A stretch of 64,000 nt of DNA, taken from the NCBI RefSeq assembly GCF_005239225.2, contig NC_133294.1, positions 16,939,631 through 17,003,630 on the forward strand. The letters are read 5' to 3'. Position numbers and translations under genes: made by a program. The notes under the pieces are model-generated. The model saw only the letters and a list, made by a program, of their open reading frames with translations. It was not told where the DNA came from and made no database searches. Positions 37,594 to 50,955 of the stretch are shown here, piece by piece. The first letter of the stretch is position 1. The number at the start of each line of letters is the position of its first letter. This DNA is from Populus alba. Taxonomy: Eukaryota; Streptophyta; Magnoliopsida; Malpighiales; Salicaceae.

Positions 37594-40500
37594 TCAGCGG
37601 TGGGTCACCTCATTTAGAGAACACTGTCCATCTTCTACGTCTAATGCTATATCAGGATTATTGTCAGATTTTCTAAAGAGGAATGCAGGTTGTTTTGGAG
37701 AAGGAATCTCTGTTTCGTTACTCAACATAAAAACAACTGCCAACATAGATGGTCTGTCCGTGGCATGTTCTTGCACGCAAAGTAGACCGATTTGTATGCA
37801 CTTCAAGGCTTCACGCGGATGATACAACTCCGTCAGTGATGGATCAACTATCTCCAATGCTTTGCCTTCTCTCCATAATTCCCACACCTGTGTTGTTCAT
37901 ATAAATCATTAACATACAAGAAATAAGAGCAGACAACATCTAAAATTGTGAACATTGAAATTCAGCCAAGAGCACAATGGGCTATCTTATAACTCACATA
38001 TCCAATCAAGGTCAAAGGAGGATCCTGTTGATAAAATCTATTGTTCTTCTTTCCACTAACAATCTCTAGCAACATGACCCCAAAACTGAAACATCTGATT
38101 TTGCGGAAAGTTCCAAACACAGCATATTCTGGCGACATATAGCCACTGCATCAGAAAAACAAGATTCTGAAGTTTTAGTATTCCTGGTAATCAATGATAG
38201 TACTTTGTCACTCGGTCTTTGTTTTAGGCAAAGGTACTTACTATGTTCCTACAACTCTCCTTGTCCTATCTTCAGTTTGGTTGCCTTCAAATATTTTTGC
38301 TATTCCAAAATCTGATATTTTTGGGTTCATCTCTGCATCCAATAGAATGTTGCTGCATTTTAAATCCATGTGAATGATTCTCAACCTGGAGTCTTGGTGA
38401 AGATATAAAATCCCACGAGCTATCCCAACAATAATATCAAAGCGTTTTCGCCAATCCAATAACAATCTTCTGCTTTCATCTGTTGAAACAATTATTTTTA
38501 AGATAGGTATAATTTGACAACTAGAGTAAATCAGGGCAATAAAAACATAAAGAGACTTACGGAAAAGAAACGAGTCCAAGCTTTTGTTTGGCAAGTATTC
38601 ATAGATTAACATTTGTTCTCCATCCTGAGTGCAATAACCTAGAAGTTTCACAAGATTCCTGTGTTGAAGCTTTGCAATTACCGTAACTTCATTTTTAAAT
38701 TCTTCTTTTCCTTGTCCTGAACTTCTAGATAACCTTTTTATTGCAACCTCCATTCCATTAGCTAGCTGACCCTAAAATCATGTTACAAGAAAATCATGTT
38801 ACAAGATTAAGCCTCTACATTACAATTATGCAAATTAGAGAAAAACAAATCTGTAGTATTGAGAAGCCATTTAATTTTTAGCTAAATGCAAGAAACTCAA
38901 CCTTATAAACAGAGCCAAAACCACCTTGCCCGAGTTTGTTAGCTGGAGAGAAATTGTTAGTGGCCGCCGTTACGGTGCTGAGCTTGAAATATTCCAATTC
39001 AGTAGAAGTGCTGTTTACCTGCAGTTCAGTACCTTTTTTGGCTCTCTTCTTGAACCACAAATAAGCAAACAGGCTAATGAGAAACCACAACAATGCAATT
39101 GATGGTGCTAAAACGGCCAGCATCGTTTTCTCACGAGAATCATTTGACTTCCTTTTAGAATCAGCTGCATGAGAGTTAAAAGAATAAAGATTAACTCCAT
39201 AGGAAAAACCACCCCATTTTCAAAGGAAATATGACAATACATATGGCAAAGGGTAGCCCTTTTGGCACCTAAAACGTACCAATATCTATGGTTTCTTTCC
39301 TGCAGTGAAAGCATAGGAAAGCTCTCATAAATCAATATATGTAATGACAATCCTATGAAGTAGGTACTGAGCAGAAAAAGGGTACCTAATTCATATGCAT
39401 CAACACGAACATACAGATCATGACTTTCACTCCTAACATAATTAATGTCTACTAATTCCTTGTACCATGTCAAACAACCATAATTTTTTACGGGAATTGC
39501 AATGATTGCGTATGCAGAGCATGAGCAATTCCTCTTGCATTGCACTTCGCAGTCTGCAAGACTCTTGCTCATATCCATCCAAACTGCAGCTGAACTTTCC
39601 GGAAGAATTACATTTTCCACCTTCACAAACCCTTCACCATGCTGGCACACCGAAGACGTATGTAGCCACTTCCTGACACAACCACCGGACCCATCTCTCG
39701 CAGACCATTCCAATGGGAACTTGGGCTCGAACCCAGGTAAACAGGCACATCCAAATTCATTTAGATTGACAAATTCACACGTACTATAAGCACCACAATT
39801 TCCATAATAGTCGCAGTGGAAGTGAGGGGACCTCCAGTATTCCTTCCACTGACCATAACTTTGTCGCCATGTTAAAGCCTTTACATGTCCTGGATGATCC
39901 ACTATTATTCTTAGCAGATAAGAATCATCAGGAACTGTGTAGACCCAGTATATTTCATCTGGATCATTTACTAAAGTGCTGTTGAATAAGCCCATTTGAC
40001 TTCTCCATGGCCAAGGAGGGGATCTACTAATTGGCTTTGTACCATTATAGAAAAAGATTTGCGGTGAGCCATTTGGGTTGATCCTAAGTGAAAAGTCCCC
40101 GAACCCAGGGTCATCAGCTGATCTCCATGATTTTAGGAACCGATCAATTCCTAATTTTCGATCCAGTCCCAGTTTCATTCCAGGAAGCAGGATGTTCGTA
40201 GGATAATCGAAACTTTGCCATACAGTTTTTCTGCTTCTTTCCTGACCAATATCAAATTTCCTGAATCCAATAGTAGGTATCATTTTCTTCCACTGAAACA
40301 TTTGTAGACCACACAGGAAGCTTTTGGTCATCTTTCCCATGGAGAACGAGGTTTCCATATTGGTCTATAAAGAGAAATCCAGAGGAACCAATGATTGGAT
40401 CGTTCCTGTTCGCAACCCACACCACAGTTTGTTCTGGTACTTTATGGTACCAAATTCCAAGATATGTAGTGGTAGAACTGCCAGGACTGAAAAATCCTAG

Positions 40501-40638
40501 TGTGAAAATATTTCCTTCGGAGATAAAAAGGTCACCTTCTGTAATGGTTTGGTTGGTCTTTAAGGAGTCTTGGGATGTACAAGATGAGAATTGGAGCTTT
40601 ATAAGAGAAAAAAGCTGGAACAGTTTTTCAAGCTTCAT
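37594..40638 (-). pseudogene. SD1 receptor-like kinase, unit 7 (exon 1 frameshift, altered catalytic loop)
   Basis: Start ATG 40638 (MKLEKLFQLFSLIKLQFSS signal peptide). Exon 1 39386-40638, joined TM/P-loop exon 38902-39164, exon 4 38561-38771, exon 5 38242-38479, exon 6 37998-38145, exon 7 37594-37887 (shortened, ends VTHR). In exon 1 about 10 bases are missing near 40265 plus one A further on, which stops the lectin frame after EENDT. The rest of exon 1 is open in another frame. The catalytic loop reads HMDLK instead of HRDLK. In exon 6 three separate 1-base losses keep the overall frame but rewrite KSDVF into KIRCF, removing the conserved Asp of subdomain IX. DFG and the AIK lysine are intact. 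A pseudogene, or at best kinase-dead. Confidence 0.87.
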
Positions 40639-43600
40639 GATGGGGCAACTGGATCTTGGCGTTTGGAAAAGTGTTTAAATTTTTGCTTTGTGGAGAATGG
40701 ATATGGCCTTCAGACAAGTCTCCAGAGAAGTTAAGTGACGGAATCAGGCGTCTCTTTAGTGAGATAGTCTTTTCAACCTTCGAAATCTAGGCAATGACTT
40801 GTTTTTGTTAAAATATCAATCCAGATTCTTTGGAAACGACACCGTCCTCTAGTTTTAGAAATATGTAGTAGGTTGTAGAAAACAACATAAAAAAAGACAA
40901 CAAACACAAGGAAAGAATAGAATTGTGTCGAAAAACATATCAAACCATAATAATAATTATAATTTCAAACTTTTATTACTCAATATTTTTCTAATCAAAT
41001 TTAAATATCAAAGATCTTCTTAGACTATTATATATTAGGAAAAACACCCTAAACAAAGCTTAAAAATAATAAAATATTCTAAAATAAAGAGAAAAAAAAA
41101 TCTAAATCACTTTTAAAATAGTAATTTCTATACTAGTTTGGAGGCTTAAAGAACTTAAATGACTCCATAAATCATATAATTGTGATTGTAAAATTAAATA
41201 AAAAAAAAACAAAAAAATTAGTAATGATACTTGTTGTAGTTGCTAATATTACAAGTGAAAGAATTGATGTGTATGATTAGTTTTTAAAATCCAAAAAACT
41301 AACTATTTAATTTTTTTATTTAGTTTTTCCAATTATCATTCATCTAGTTTGAATTGATTTTTTTTTCAAAATAAAGAGTTTTAGAAGACTAAACTGCATA
41401 AATGTTAGGGTGCAATTTTCATATTTAGATTAGCACACACTATGCTTAATTCCATATTCTTGAGAAAGTATTTTAATTCATTGCAGATATTGTGTGTTTT
41501 AGATAAGATAATTGTCATCTAGCTAGGTGGCACACATCGTTTGGCAGAGACCACAGGGTAGAATTTCGCCTTAAGTGTAGTTGTGAGACCTTTTACTAGG
41601 GTAAGTGAAAATATTATAATCTCAATTATGAGTCTGATGAAAATAATATTTATTTAATTTGATTTTATTGTTATTCAACTTAATTTATTATTTAACATTT
41701 TATACTTTAGAGGATTCCATAATTGAAATTCATATTTATTAAATCATATTTTTTTTACTGTTTAAACTACAATTTTCAAATTTAAGAAAAATTTGATTTT
41801 TTAATTTCCCTATGCACTGCATCACTTGAAGTCTTTTAGGTTTTGTTTCAAGTGGCAGTGTGAGAAGACAAGCATCAAAACTAACAAATATCTATCGGAC
41901 AACACTGTTTTTTAAGTACTGATATCGTGTTTTTTAAGGAAAAACAAAATCAATCATTAATGCTTAATGTAATATTCAAGCATGTGGAAGATACAGTTTT
42001 TTTCTAAATTAAAATAGTATGATATTATAATTTATTTTTAAAACATTAAATAATAAATATTAAATAAAACAATATTAACTTAAGTCAATTATTAAAATTT
42101 GCTAATCAAGGTTAGAAAATTCGAAACCCAAAAAAAAAAAACAAATAATTATATTCAATTTCAAAAGCAATCATATAATAAAAAATGAAATACAAAATTA
42201 AAATACTCATTAAAAAAGTTAAATTTTTTAAGTAATTCTTAAAATTAATTTGTTAAACCTACTATTGAATTACTATTCACTCAACTTAATAATTTTTTTA
42301 TAAAATTAAAAATAAAGAACACATGTCTGTGAGATTAAAAAAAAAGACATTTTAACTAACAAAGCTAAAGTGCATTCGTTTTTTTTTATTATTAAAAAAA
42401 GCATTTTTCAAAACATTTGGACATATATGTCTAGGAGCATGACCCACCCACACACCTCACCTATATAAATAAAATTAAAAATAAAATATTCATGAAAAAC
42501 ATTTTAAAAGATAAAATAAAATCTGAGTTAATGAATACCTGTGATTTGTGTCACACCTATTGAATTTAATAAACATAATTATTATTAAGTTATTTTCATT
42601 TTGTTATACAACAATCAAGGATACAAGATTTTTTTTTATCAAATAATAATAATAATAAAAAGCAAACAGGACAATAAAAATAGCATGTGACAACCTATTT
42701 TTAAAGTTAAATAAGAAAAAATAGCTAAATTAACAAAGAGCGGCAAAAAATACCGAGATAACCTAAGTTATTTTTAAAATCAATAAAAAAACCTATATAC
42801 AGGGAATAAAAAAATAAAATCCAATCTTCAATTAAATCAAATATTAAATAATGAGATAAAAAAACAAAAAAACAAAAAAAATTAAAAATAACAAGAGCAA
42901 ATCTTCTAACTAGGTTAATTCTCAAATTCATACCTATTAAATTCTAAATCAGGCTTAATAAAGAAGCTTAATTTAATGTTAAAGAATAAAATAAAACAAC
43001 ATCGTAACAAATTTGTCAAAGAAAAAATATAGCAATAAGAAAATAAAGGATGAAATCGGTAAAAAAAAATCAATTTAAAAATGATCTTAATAAAAAAATA
43101 GCATAAAAAATGAATATCAGATTTGATAGATATATAAAATTTAAAGAAGAATGAAATTAAAATTAAATTTAGTTTTACAAATAATCAAATAAAAAGGACC
43201 AATTTAAAAGATAAGAATCAAATAAAAAAAAGATAAATTTAATGGCGATTGTGAGTTTTTAGAAAGATAGTGTGGAAATTAAAAAAAAAAACAAGGAAAA
43301 AAGTCAATTGAGGCCAAACTAAATGGACATAGATCACATGTGTTATTTAGAAAGATAGGTCGCTCTATGATGAATCACAAAACATCAAAGAAAGTCATTT
43401 TTGATAATTGTAAACACACTAGCATATTCAACTAACCACTTACCTTTTTTTTTTTAATATTTATTAAAAAATTAAATTGCCTCAAAGACTACATCATACT
43501 AATAAAAACAACAAACAAAAGGGAAAGTACGAATTAGCTCTTAGAGGCAATGTTAGAGGGTTTTTGATTTTCAATTACAATATAATCATTTTATTGTGCT

Positions 43601-44000
43601 ATAAATATAAAAATGCCTTCTAAACATGAGGTGCATAGTTTTTTTTTTTTTTACTTTAAATGTATTTAAATAATTATACTATATAAACAATAAAAAAACC
43701 AAGATTCTCATAATTAATTTTATAACAATCAATGTAGGCATGTGAAAAAGACAGCATTGCTCTTAAAAGATAGGCAAAGTTTTTCAAGTTGATAAGGCCA
43801 ATATAATAATAATTCACTATTATAATTTATAATATTCAGACATATCTATAGTAATTTTTTCAGGGGTTTGAGGTTTTCGTTAATTCTAACATGGAATAGG
43901 AGTTGATCTATTCACAATAATCATTTAAGTGGCTTGGTATAATATATATTTAATTTCAAACATGTTGCAAGTGAAAATGGACAAAGGAGTAAAAGGAGAA
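40639..44000. other. Long 5' flank of unit 7
   Basis: AT-rich, no supported gene. 40700-42480 matches 12560-14297 and 42480-43930 matches 9830-11580, so this is the most complete version of the flank shared by the duplicated copies. 41810-41930 holds a short stretch not seen in the partner blocks (tgcactgcatcacttgaagt), a possible small insertion. Confidence 0.65.
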
Positions 44001-44280
44001 AATTGATATTGAAAATTGTGGGATCGGGAATAATCGGTCTTTTTCAATGCATTTTTTTTGTTTTTAATATATAAAATGCTTAAAAAAACGGAAAAGAGAG
44101 TTTGCACTTTCATGGGCCATGGCCGGACATGCTCAAATTTTGGATATTTATCTGTTGTGATGCACAACATATATGTCCCCTTGTTTTCTGCCGCTTTAAA
44201 ATATTTGTTCTGACTGTCTTGAGGAAAGGCATTCACTATCGTTTTCCCATCATTAAGTAATTTTTCATTACAAATCAAAA

Positions 44281-44506
44281 GGAACTTCATATTAGCAATT
44301 TTTCAGACAGCACAGCTTCTGCGACAAGCGATTTCAGAAATTGTCAGATTTTCTAAAGAGGAATGCAGGTTGTTTTGGAGAAGGAATCTCTGTTTCGTTA
44401 CTCAACATAAAAACAACTGCCAACATAGATGGTCTGTCCGCGGCATCTTCTTGCACTCACAGTAGACCGATTTGTATGCACTTCAAGGCTTCACACGGAT
44501 CATAAT
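44281..44506 (-). pseudogene. RLK last-exon scrap
   Basis: Matches exon 7 of the minus-strand units (QPAFLFRKS and [16 protein letters not shown] coding on the reverse strand) from the 3' side up to the codons for CDPREA. It then joins abruptly, at about 44506, to intron sequence of the plus-strand gene family. A recombination junction between two inverted paralogs. Confidence 0.8.
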
Positions 44507-47385
44507 TTTGATGATTTTTGGCAAGTCCTGAACTGATTATTCTGGGTTGTAAATGTTGACTCCTGTAATATGATTTTATGGTGAGAAGATTGCTGTAAAG
44601 AGACTATCAAACAATTCAAGACAAGGGATAGAAGAATTTACAAACGAAGTTAAGGTAATTGCAAAGCTTCAGCACCGAAATCTTGTGAAACTTGTAGGCT
44701 GTTGCATTCAGGGAGGAGAACAAATGCCAAACAAGAGCTTGGATTCATTTCTTTTCAGTAAGTTTCTTATCGACATTTGACAGTCTACATCAGTTTAATA
44801 CAGTTCAAATGAAAAGGTGAAATGTTTTGTTACAGATGAAACAAGAAAGTTGTTCTTGGATTGGAGCAAAAGGTTTGACATTATTGCTGGTACCGCTCGT
44901 GGACTCGAGGTTGAGAATCATTCACAGGGACTTGAAATGCAGCAATATTCTAATAGAATACCATGCATGGATTTTCATCAAGAATGATAACATTAACTGG
45001 CAATCTTTCACATTTGTGATGTTTTGAAAATAGATTAGTAGGAAAAGGCAACCAAGCTAGCCCTTGAAGGCTTAGAAGTAAGTATAATTAAATGAGGGGT
45101 ATTGTGGTAATTGAATAATAATTGATAAATATAAATAGAAAAAAAAGAAAAAGAAAGAGGGATCTGAAAATTGAAGGAGCAAACTGTGAGAGCAAAGGGA
45201 GGAGAAGAAGAAGAAGAGAAAAGAGGGGAAAATAAGGGAAAAGGAAGAGATTGGGAGGAAATAGTTTAAAGGTAATATTAGTTTTTTTAAATGTATAGTG
45301 TGTTAATTGAGCTTTTAATTTCTGTTTTTAATAAATGTTAGGGTTTTGAAGATTATGTTTTGGGTAAATTGATGAATTAATTTGAATGTCATAGGGTTGA
45401 TTGTTGTGAGTAATTGATTATTTAATTGATTGTGGAAGATTATAAGTAAAGATAATGATTTTGAGTTATGATTTGTGAAGATGGTGAATTTTGAGTTAGA
45501 AATCTGGAAAACAGTAGGTTTTCTGTTGAATTTCTGGGTTTGAGGTTGAAGATGACAAAATTTTGGCTTGGCCCCTCAATTTGTACAAATTACAGTTTAG
45601 TCCCCAAACTTTGGAAATTACAAATTGGTCCCTGAAGCATATTCCGAGATTCTGAACAGAATAAGATATGAATTATGGGCAGAATTCCAGTAGATTTATG
45701 AATTTTAAACACTTTCAATTTGGTCCTCCAATTTGAAAAAAATTACAATTTGACCCTAAAATTTGAAAAAAATCCAGAAGGGTCCCTAAAGCATAATTAG
45801 AGATTCTGGACAGAAATGAGGATGAGTTATGGACATAATTACACTATAGTCATGAATTTATGATATTTTTAGTTTGGTCCTCCAATTAGATGAAAATTAC
45901 AATTTGGTCCTAAAAATATGATAAATTCCAGATTGGTCCCTAGCTGTCATATTAGCCTTTTTATATTGGTTTGATGAATAAATGAGGGTTATTTAGTGAA
46001 TTATTATCAGTTCTTATTATTTATTTTATTATGGATTAGATTTCGAGAAAACTATTAATTTTTGGGTTTTTAGGAAAATATCTAGTTTAGTCTAAAAACA
46101 TATAGGGTTATGGAATATACCCTTAGATAAATGTATTTAATAGGTTGTATGTTCTTTTGAGTTATTTTTGAATATGTCTTCGTTGTATTCATATAATCCT
46201 GATATTATACCGGCGTGATGTCAGTAGGATTTCCTTTGGTATCAGCTTTGAGTTCTGTTTGTTTTCGAGTCAAGTGAGTGAATAATTTTTCATATATATG
46301 AGAAATATTATAAGTATTTGATTTGTTAATATGAATTGGATATGCTTCTTGATAATAGATATGTTGATTATTATCCTTGTTATGATAAAACATGATGAAT
46401 TGTTGAGTTTGAATTCATGATATGAACCAGTATATATATTTTGAATTGACTTCTGAATTGATAGCTCCTCATTTGATTGATGTCAGGAGTTGAGTCTTGA
46501 GATATGAAAATGTCTGTTTGGTTATGATTATGAACCTATGATATGTCAGTCAGAATACCCATTCTAATATGGTAGTGTTAGTCTTTGTGCACGTGGTATC
46601 TGAACCCTCGTTGGCCGGGGGAGTCACCAACCTGTGTGGACTGATCATCCCATAGTACAGAGCCTCATGCTCATTGCATTTTGATTTTCTGACGAGCTTT
46701 ACCTTATGATATTCTTGTTATGACATTTTTGATAAACCTTCTTATAAGAACCTAGAACCATGCTTATATATACATTTCTCATTGTTGTATTACCTTGTGT
46801 GTGTATATTGAACGTTATCTACTCACTAAGTTGTTGAACTCACCCTCTTATTATTTATCCTTTTCAGGCCTATAGCTTGATAGCAGGTCACTTTTGTTGG
46901 ACTTTCCGAACCTGCTCTTTTGATTGAAATTTGTACCTTTTTCTTTATGTCTAGTTAGTGCTCTACAACTATAAAATTATATTAACTCTTGTATTAAGAC
47001 AATCAAATTGTATTATAAAAAGTTAGTTTGTTGTTAATGCTGTGTTGAACTCTTATTGAGTTGTTTAAATGATAAGATTGTATGTAAATTTGAGTTTGTA
47101 TAGATATGAAACTTTGAAGGGGAATCTTGCCTATGTGTTGGTCATGGATCTGAGAATCGGGTCGTGACAACATTTTTCTTGTGCAGTGGCTATATGTCAC
47201 TTGAGTACGCAGTGTTTTGAATGTGACAATGACAGACATTGAAGGTCGTTAGTTAAAGATGTGCATCTACTTTTATGACTTTGTACTTTAGATTCTTCAA
47301 GTAATGGGCTCTGCAAGTTGCCACTAAATATTTGTAATAATGCTAGCTTTCACTCCCTTCACTTATTGAAGGACCCATTGAAATT
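44507..47385 (+). pseudogene. Plus-strand RLK kinase relic, split by a solo LTR
   Basis: A decayed duplicate of the kinase half of the 15416-18512 pseudogene. It keeps exon 4 (about 44578-44757, with 17- and 18-base deletions, the latter removing LIYEYM), part of exon 5 (44836-44953), the intron-5 sequence, a few bases of exon 6 (47187-47214) fused to the last codons of exon 7, and the 3' flank to about 47385. It shares the parent's 20-base deletion after ARG in exon 5 and adds at least three further deletions. The LTR at 45015-47169 sits in the intron. Non-functional. Confidence 0.85.
45015..47169 (+). mobile_element. Probable solo LTR (2155 bp) with TSD ACATT
   Basis: Starts TGTGATGTTTTG at 45015 and ends GGGTCGTGACA at 47169. 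It is flanked by perfect 5-bp repeats ACATT (45010-45014 and 47170-47174), and removing it restores the intron sequence seen at 17975-17992. Contains repeated aatttggtcc.../tacaatttg motifs, a CT/GA-rich block near 45180 and an orientation matching a start at the left. No internal coding region, so a solo LTR, probably gypsy. A truncated inverted relative lies at 14304-15042. Confidence 0.85.
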
Positions 47386-48930
47386 CATTTGAAAGACACT
47401 CTATGTGTTCCTGAAATTAAAAACAAAAAATTAATTTATGTTCATCACTTTACTAAACAAAATAATGTCTGTCTTGAGTTTCATCCCTCTTATTTTTTTG
47501 TGAAGAATCGGATCACGGGGGCGACACTACTAAAAGGTGCATGTAAGGATGGTGTGTACCCTTTTCTGGAAACAATGACTATGGCTTCCAAACCTACTAT
47601 TGCTTATGTTCATGAATGCACACCAACAGATGGATGGCACAAATGACTTGGTCATCCATCTTCCAAAATTGCTCAACATTTTATCCGCACTTTTTCCTTA
47701 CCTGTCAGAAAAACAAAAGAAAATTCATCTCTTTGTGTCTCATGTTCTCACAATAAAGCCCACCGAGAAACATTTCAATCTCATGGTTTTGTTACTACAA
47801 CACCCCTCGAATACATTTATACTGATGTTTGGGGTCCGGCTCATGACACTGGTATTGATTGTTCAAAATACTACATTATTTTTGTTGATCACTCTACTAA
47901 ATATATTTGGCTTTATCCTATGTCCCATAAATCATGTGTTCACACTATCTTTTCTCAATTTCAAAATCTTGTGGAAAATAGTTTCAACACCAAAATCAAA
48001 AGTCTATATTTTGACAATGGAGATTAATACATTGCTCTTAAAAATTATTTATCTGTTCATGGCATTGGTCATTATACCACTACTCCCCACACTCCACAAC
48101 AAAATGGAATATCTAAAAGATGACATCGACACCTTGTTGAAATAGGTCTCACTCTTCTCACCGATGCCCAATGCCTCCTTCCTACTAGCCTTATGCATTT
48201 CAAGCTGCAACATACTTGATCAATCGTATGCCTACCTCAACTCTGAATAATAAAACACCCTTCAAATTGCTTTTCCATCAAAATCCCAACTACATGAAAC
48301 TAAAGCAGTTTGGGTGTCTCTGCTATCCCTTGACCAGACCTTACAATACACATAAACTTTAAACCAAAGTCGTGTCATGTGTTTTCATGGGTTACTCTTT
48401 AACCCAAAATGCTTATTTGTGTCTAAATCTTCTCAGTAGAAAAGTATATCACTCCAGACATGTGCTCTTTGATGAGACTGTCTTTCCCATGGCTCCAACT
48501 AATACTTGTTCTTTTGCAAAATCCCAACCTGCAACCAGTGCTCTCGGTTCTTCTCACCTGGTTTCCATAAGTCTGCCATTATTATATCCTGCATGACCAA
48601 TCAATTGCTTCTGCACTGGGTATCGCTGCTCCTTCATCACCTTTGGTAGCTTCACCTCCAACATCAGTTCCCTCACATGTATGTTCTACTGCTCAAACTG
48701 AAACTTCCTCTGAAAATTTAATTGTTAGTCATGCTCCTATGGTACTTCCTACTGTTGAACCTCGTCCCCATCGTATGGTTACTCGATCTATGAACAACAT
48801 CTATAAGCCTAAAAGCTTGTTCATGGTTACCAAACATCCATTACCTCCATTTGTGGAACCTATATTAGTGACTCAGGCCTTAACTGACCCTCAATGGCGT
48901 GCTGCAATGTCCTAAAAGCTTACAGCTCTT

Positions 48931-49833
48931 ATGCACCATGATACATGGCATCTAGTACCACCTCCCATGGGCTGCAACATTATTGGATGCAAGTGGGTGT
49001 TTCGGGTTAAAAGGCTTGCTAACGGCTCAATTGATAGATTTGGAGCCAGACTAGTGACCAAAGGTTTCAATCAAAGACCCGGTTTGGATTATACTCAGAC
49101 TTTTAGTCTTATAGTAAAACCAGTGACTATTCACACTATTTTATCAGTTGTTGTGATGCATGGATGGCCTCTCCATCAGTTAGACATAAACAATGCATTT
49201 CTCCATGGCACTCTCACAGAAGAAGTATACATGTCGCAGCCTCTTGGATTTCAGGACCAATCTTCACCAGATTCTGTTTATTGTCTTAAGAAGGCAATCA
49301 ATGGCCTTAAACAAGCACCACGTGCTTGGTATACTGCACTTAAACAAGCTATTCTGGAATTTGGTTTTATCAATACCAAGTCTGATTCTTCATTATTTGT
49401 CTATAATATTGCGTCCACTACGGCTTACTTTCTGGTGTATGTTGACGATTTAATTATCACCAGCAACAACTCTCATTTTGCTGCAAGTGTTATACAACAG
49501 CTTGGTAGGAAGTTCTCTCTTAAAGACTTGGGACCCTTGCATTTCTTCCTTGGCATTGAAGTTATTCCCACACAGAATGGGCTGTTCCTCACTCGGCATA
49601 AATACATTAGGGATCTTCTTGCCATAACTTGCATGGATGGAGCAAAAGATGTCACCACTCCACTGTCAACTTCAGTCTCTCTGAAATTAAATGATGGCTC
49701 AGATGCTGTCAATCTTACTGAATATCGCAAGGTAATTGGAGCATTGCAATATCTTTCACTCACTCAATCCGACATCAGCTTTGCAGTCAAAAAATTATCA
49801 CAGCTCATGCACTACCCTTCTATAATTCACTAG
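48931..49833 (+). pseudogene. copia reverse transcriptase domain
   Basis: About 300 residues of Ty1/copia reverse transcriptase, with the usual order: GCKWVFRVKRLANG, LDINNAFLHGTL, and the catalytic YVDD at about residue 170. Preceded by a stop at 48913 and ended by TAG at 49831-49833 where relatives have a Trp codon. Part of the defective element 47386-50900. Confidence 0.85.
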
Positions 49834-50292
49834 ACTGTCACCAAGCGGTTGTTGTGTTATCTGAAGAATACAATTTTCCATGGCATCTCAATTCAGAAAA
49901 ATGTTAATCCTTTGTTTACATGTTACTCAGATGTGGATTGGGCTGGCAATTTGGATAATCGCAGCTCTACTTCAGCTTATCTCATTATGCTCGGTTCAAA
50001 TCTCCTCTCTTGGAGTTCCAGAAAACAGCGTGCAATTGCACGATCATCTACAAAGGCTGAATATCATGCGCTTGCCACCGCCGCTTTTGAGTCTATGTGG
50101 ATTCTATCACTCTTTACTGAAATAAAGTTTTCTCTTCCTCAGCCTCCACTGCTCTTATGTTACAATCTTGGTGCAACTAATCTCAGCTTCAATCCTGTTC
50201 AGCACTCACGCATGAAACACATCCAAATTGACTTAAACTTTGTTCGGGACCTTGTTCAGAAAAACTCTCTTACTGTTCGCCATGTTCACTGA
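49834..50292 (+). pseudogene. copia RNase H domain
   Basis: Reads CYSDVDWAGN, SWSSRKQRAIARSSTKAEYHA and QHSRMKHIQIDLNFVRD, the standard C-terminal RNase H part of copia pol, in frame with the reverse transcriptase but beyond its stop. Ends at a TGA near 50290 just before the presumed 3' LTR. Confidence 0.8.
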
Positions 50293-50955
50293 TGGGAGAG
50301 CATAGATTTTCTCAAGCACAAGATCGGTCTCATTGATGGGAGACCGTTCTTGCAGGGCGTATCAAGGAAAACCACATTGCCACCTCATGTAAGCTATTAT
50401 TGCAGGATTCATGACAACATCAAGGAAGATTACACTGCCAACTCACGTGAATTATTATTGCATGATCAACTCATGCAACGACAGGATTCATGATAGTATA
50501 AATCAATAATCACTATAAGCTACAATCAAGGATTAGTCAATGTAAAGCTAGGATCAGTTTCTTGTATTCTTACTATTACTATAGCTAGAATCAGGGATTT
50601 GGTTTCTATCCTTTCATTTATAAACCTTCCATACTTAGCACTCTGTATCTTGTATATATATTACATTATGCAGTTTGAATGAATTAAGCAAAATTCAAAA
50701 CTTTTATCTTCTCCTTTAAACAGATCATAGCATGATTTAATGCTAGAAGTTTGCAGTTCTGTTTTTCTTAGTTTGAATATATGTGTAACGATTGCAATGA
50801 ATGTATGCAATCAGTTTATTCATTCAATCTGAAATAAATTCAAATACAAACTTTGCTGTCTCTTCTCTTCTTCCTATCTTCATCTCTTAACGTAAACATT
50901 TTTTTTTTAAACACTTTCAGAACTTCATATTAGCAATTATTCAGACAGTACAGCT

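Larger units (their letters stand above)
47386..50900 (+). mobile_element. Ty1/copia retrotransposon, 5'-truncated
   Basis: Starts abruptly inside the GAG-pre-integrase region (KGACKDGVYPF near 47530). Integrase core follows (DVWGP, IIFVDHSTKYIWLYP, TPHTPQQNG) at about 47680-48180 with frame shifts. Then the reverse transcriptase at 48913-49833 (KWVFRVK, HQLDINNAFLHG, YVDDLIIT) and RNase H at 49834-50292 (DVDWAGN, STKAEYHALA). Stops at 48913 and 49831 and frameshifts in the integrase make it defective. About 50293-50896 is non-coding and probably the 3' LTR; its limits are uncertain and no 5' LTR, gag or protease is present. It separates the plus-strand relic from unit 8. Confidence 0.88.

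Noticed and set aside
43925..44290. 121-codon minus-strand open frame
   Set aside because: Lies across a spacer and its content is low complexity near the end; the stretch gactgtcttgaggaaaggc is shared with 59377-59396 as non-coding repeat.
46205..46393. Short open frames in 45-47 kb
   Set aside because: Inside the solo LTR 45015-47169.
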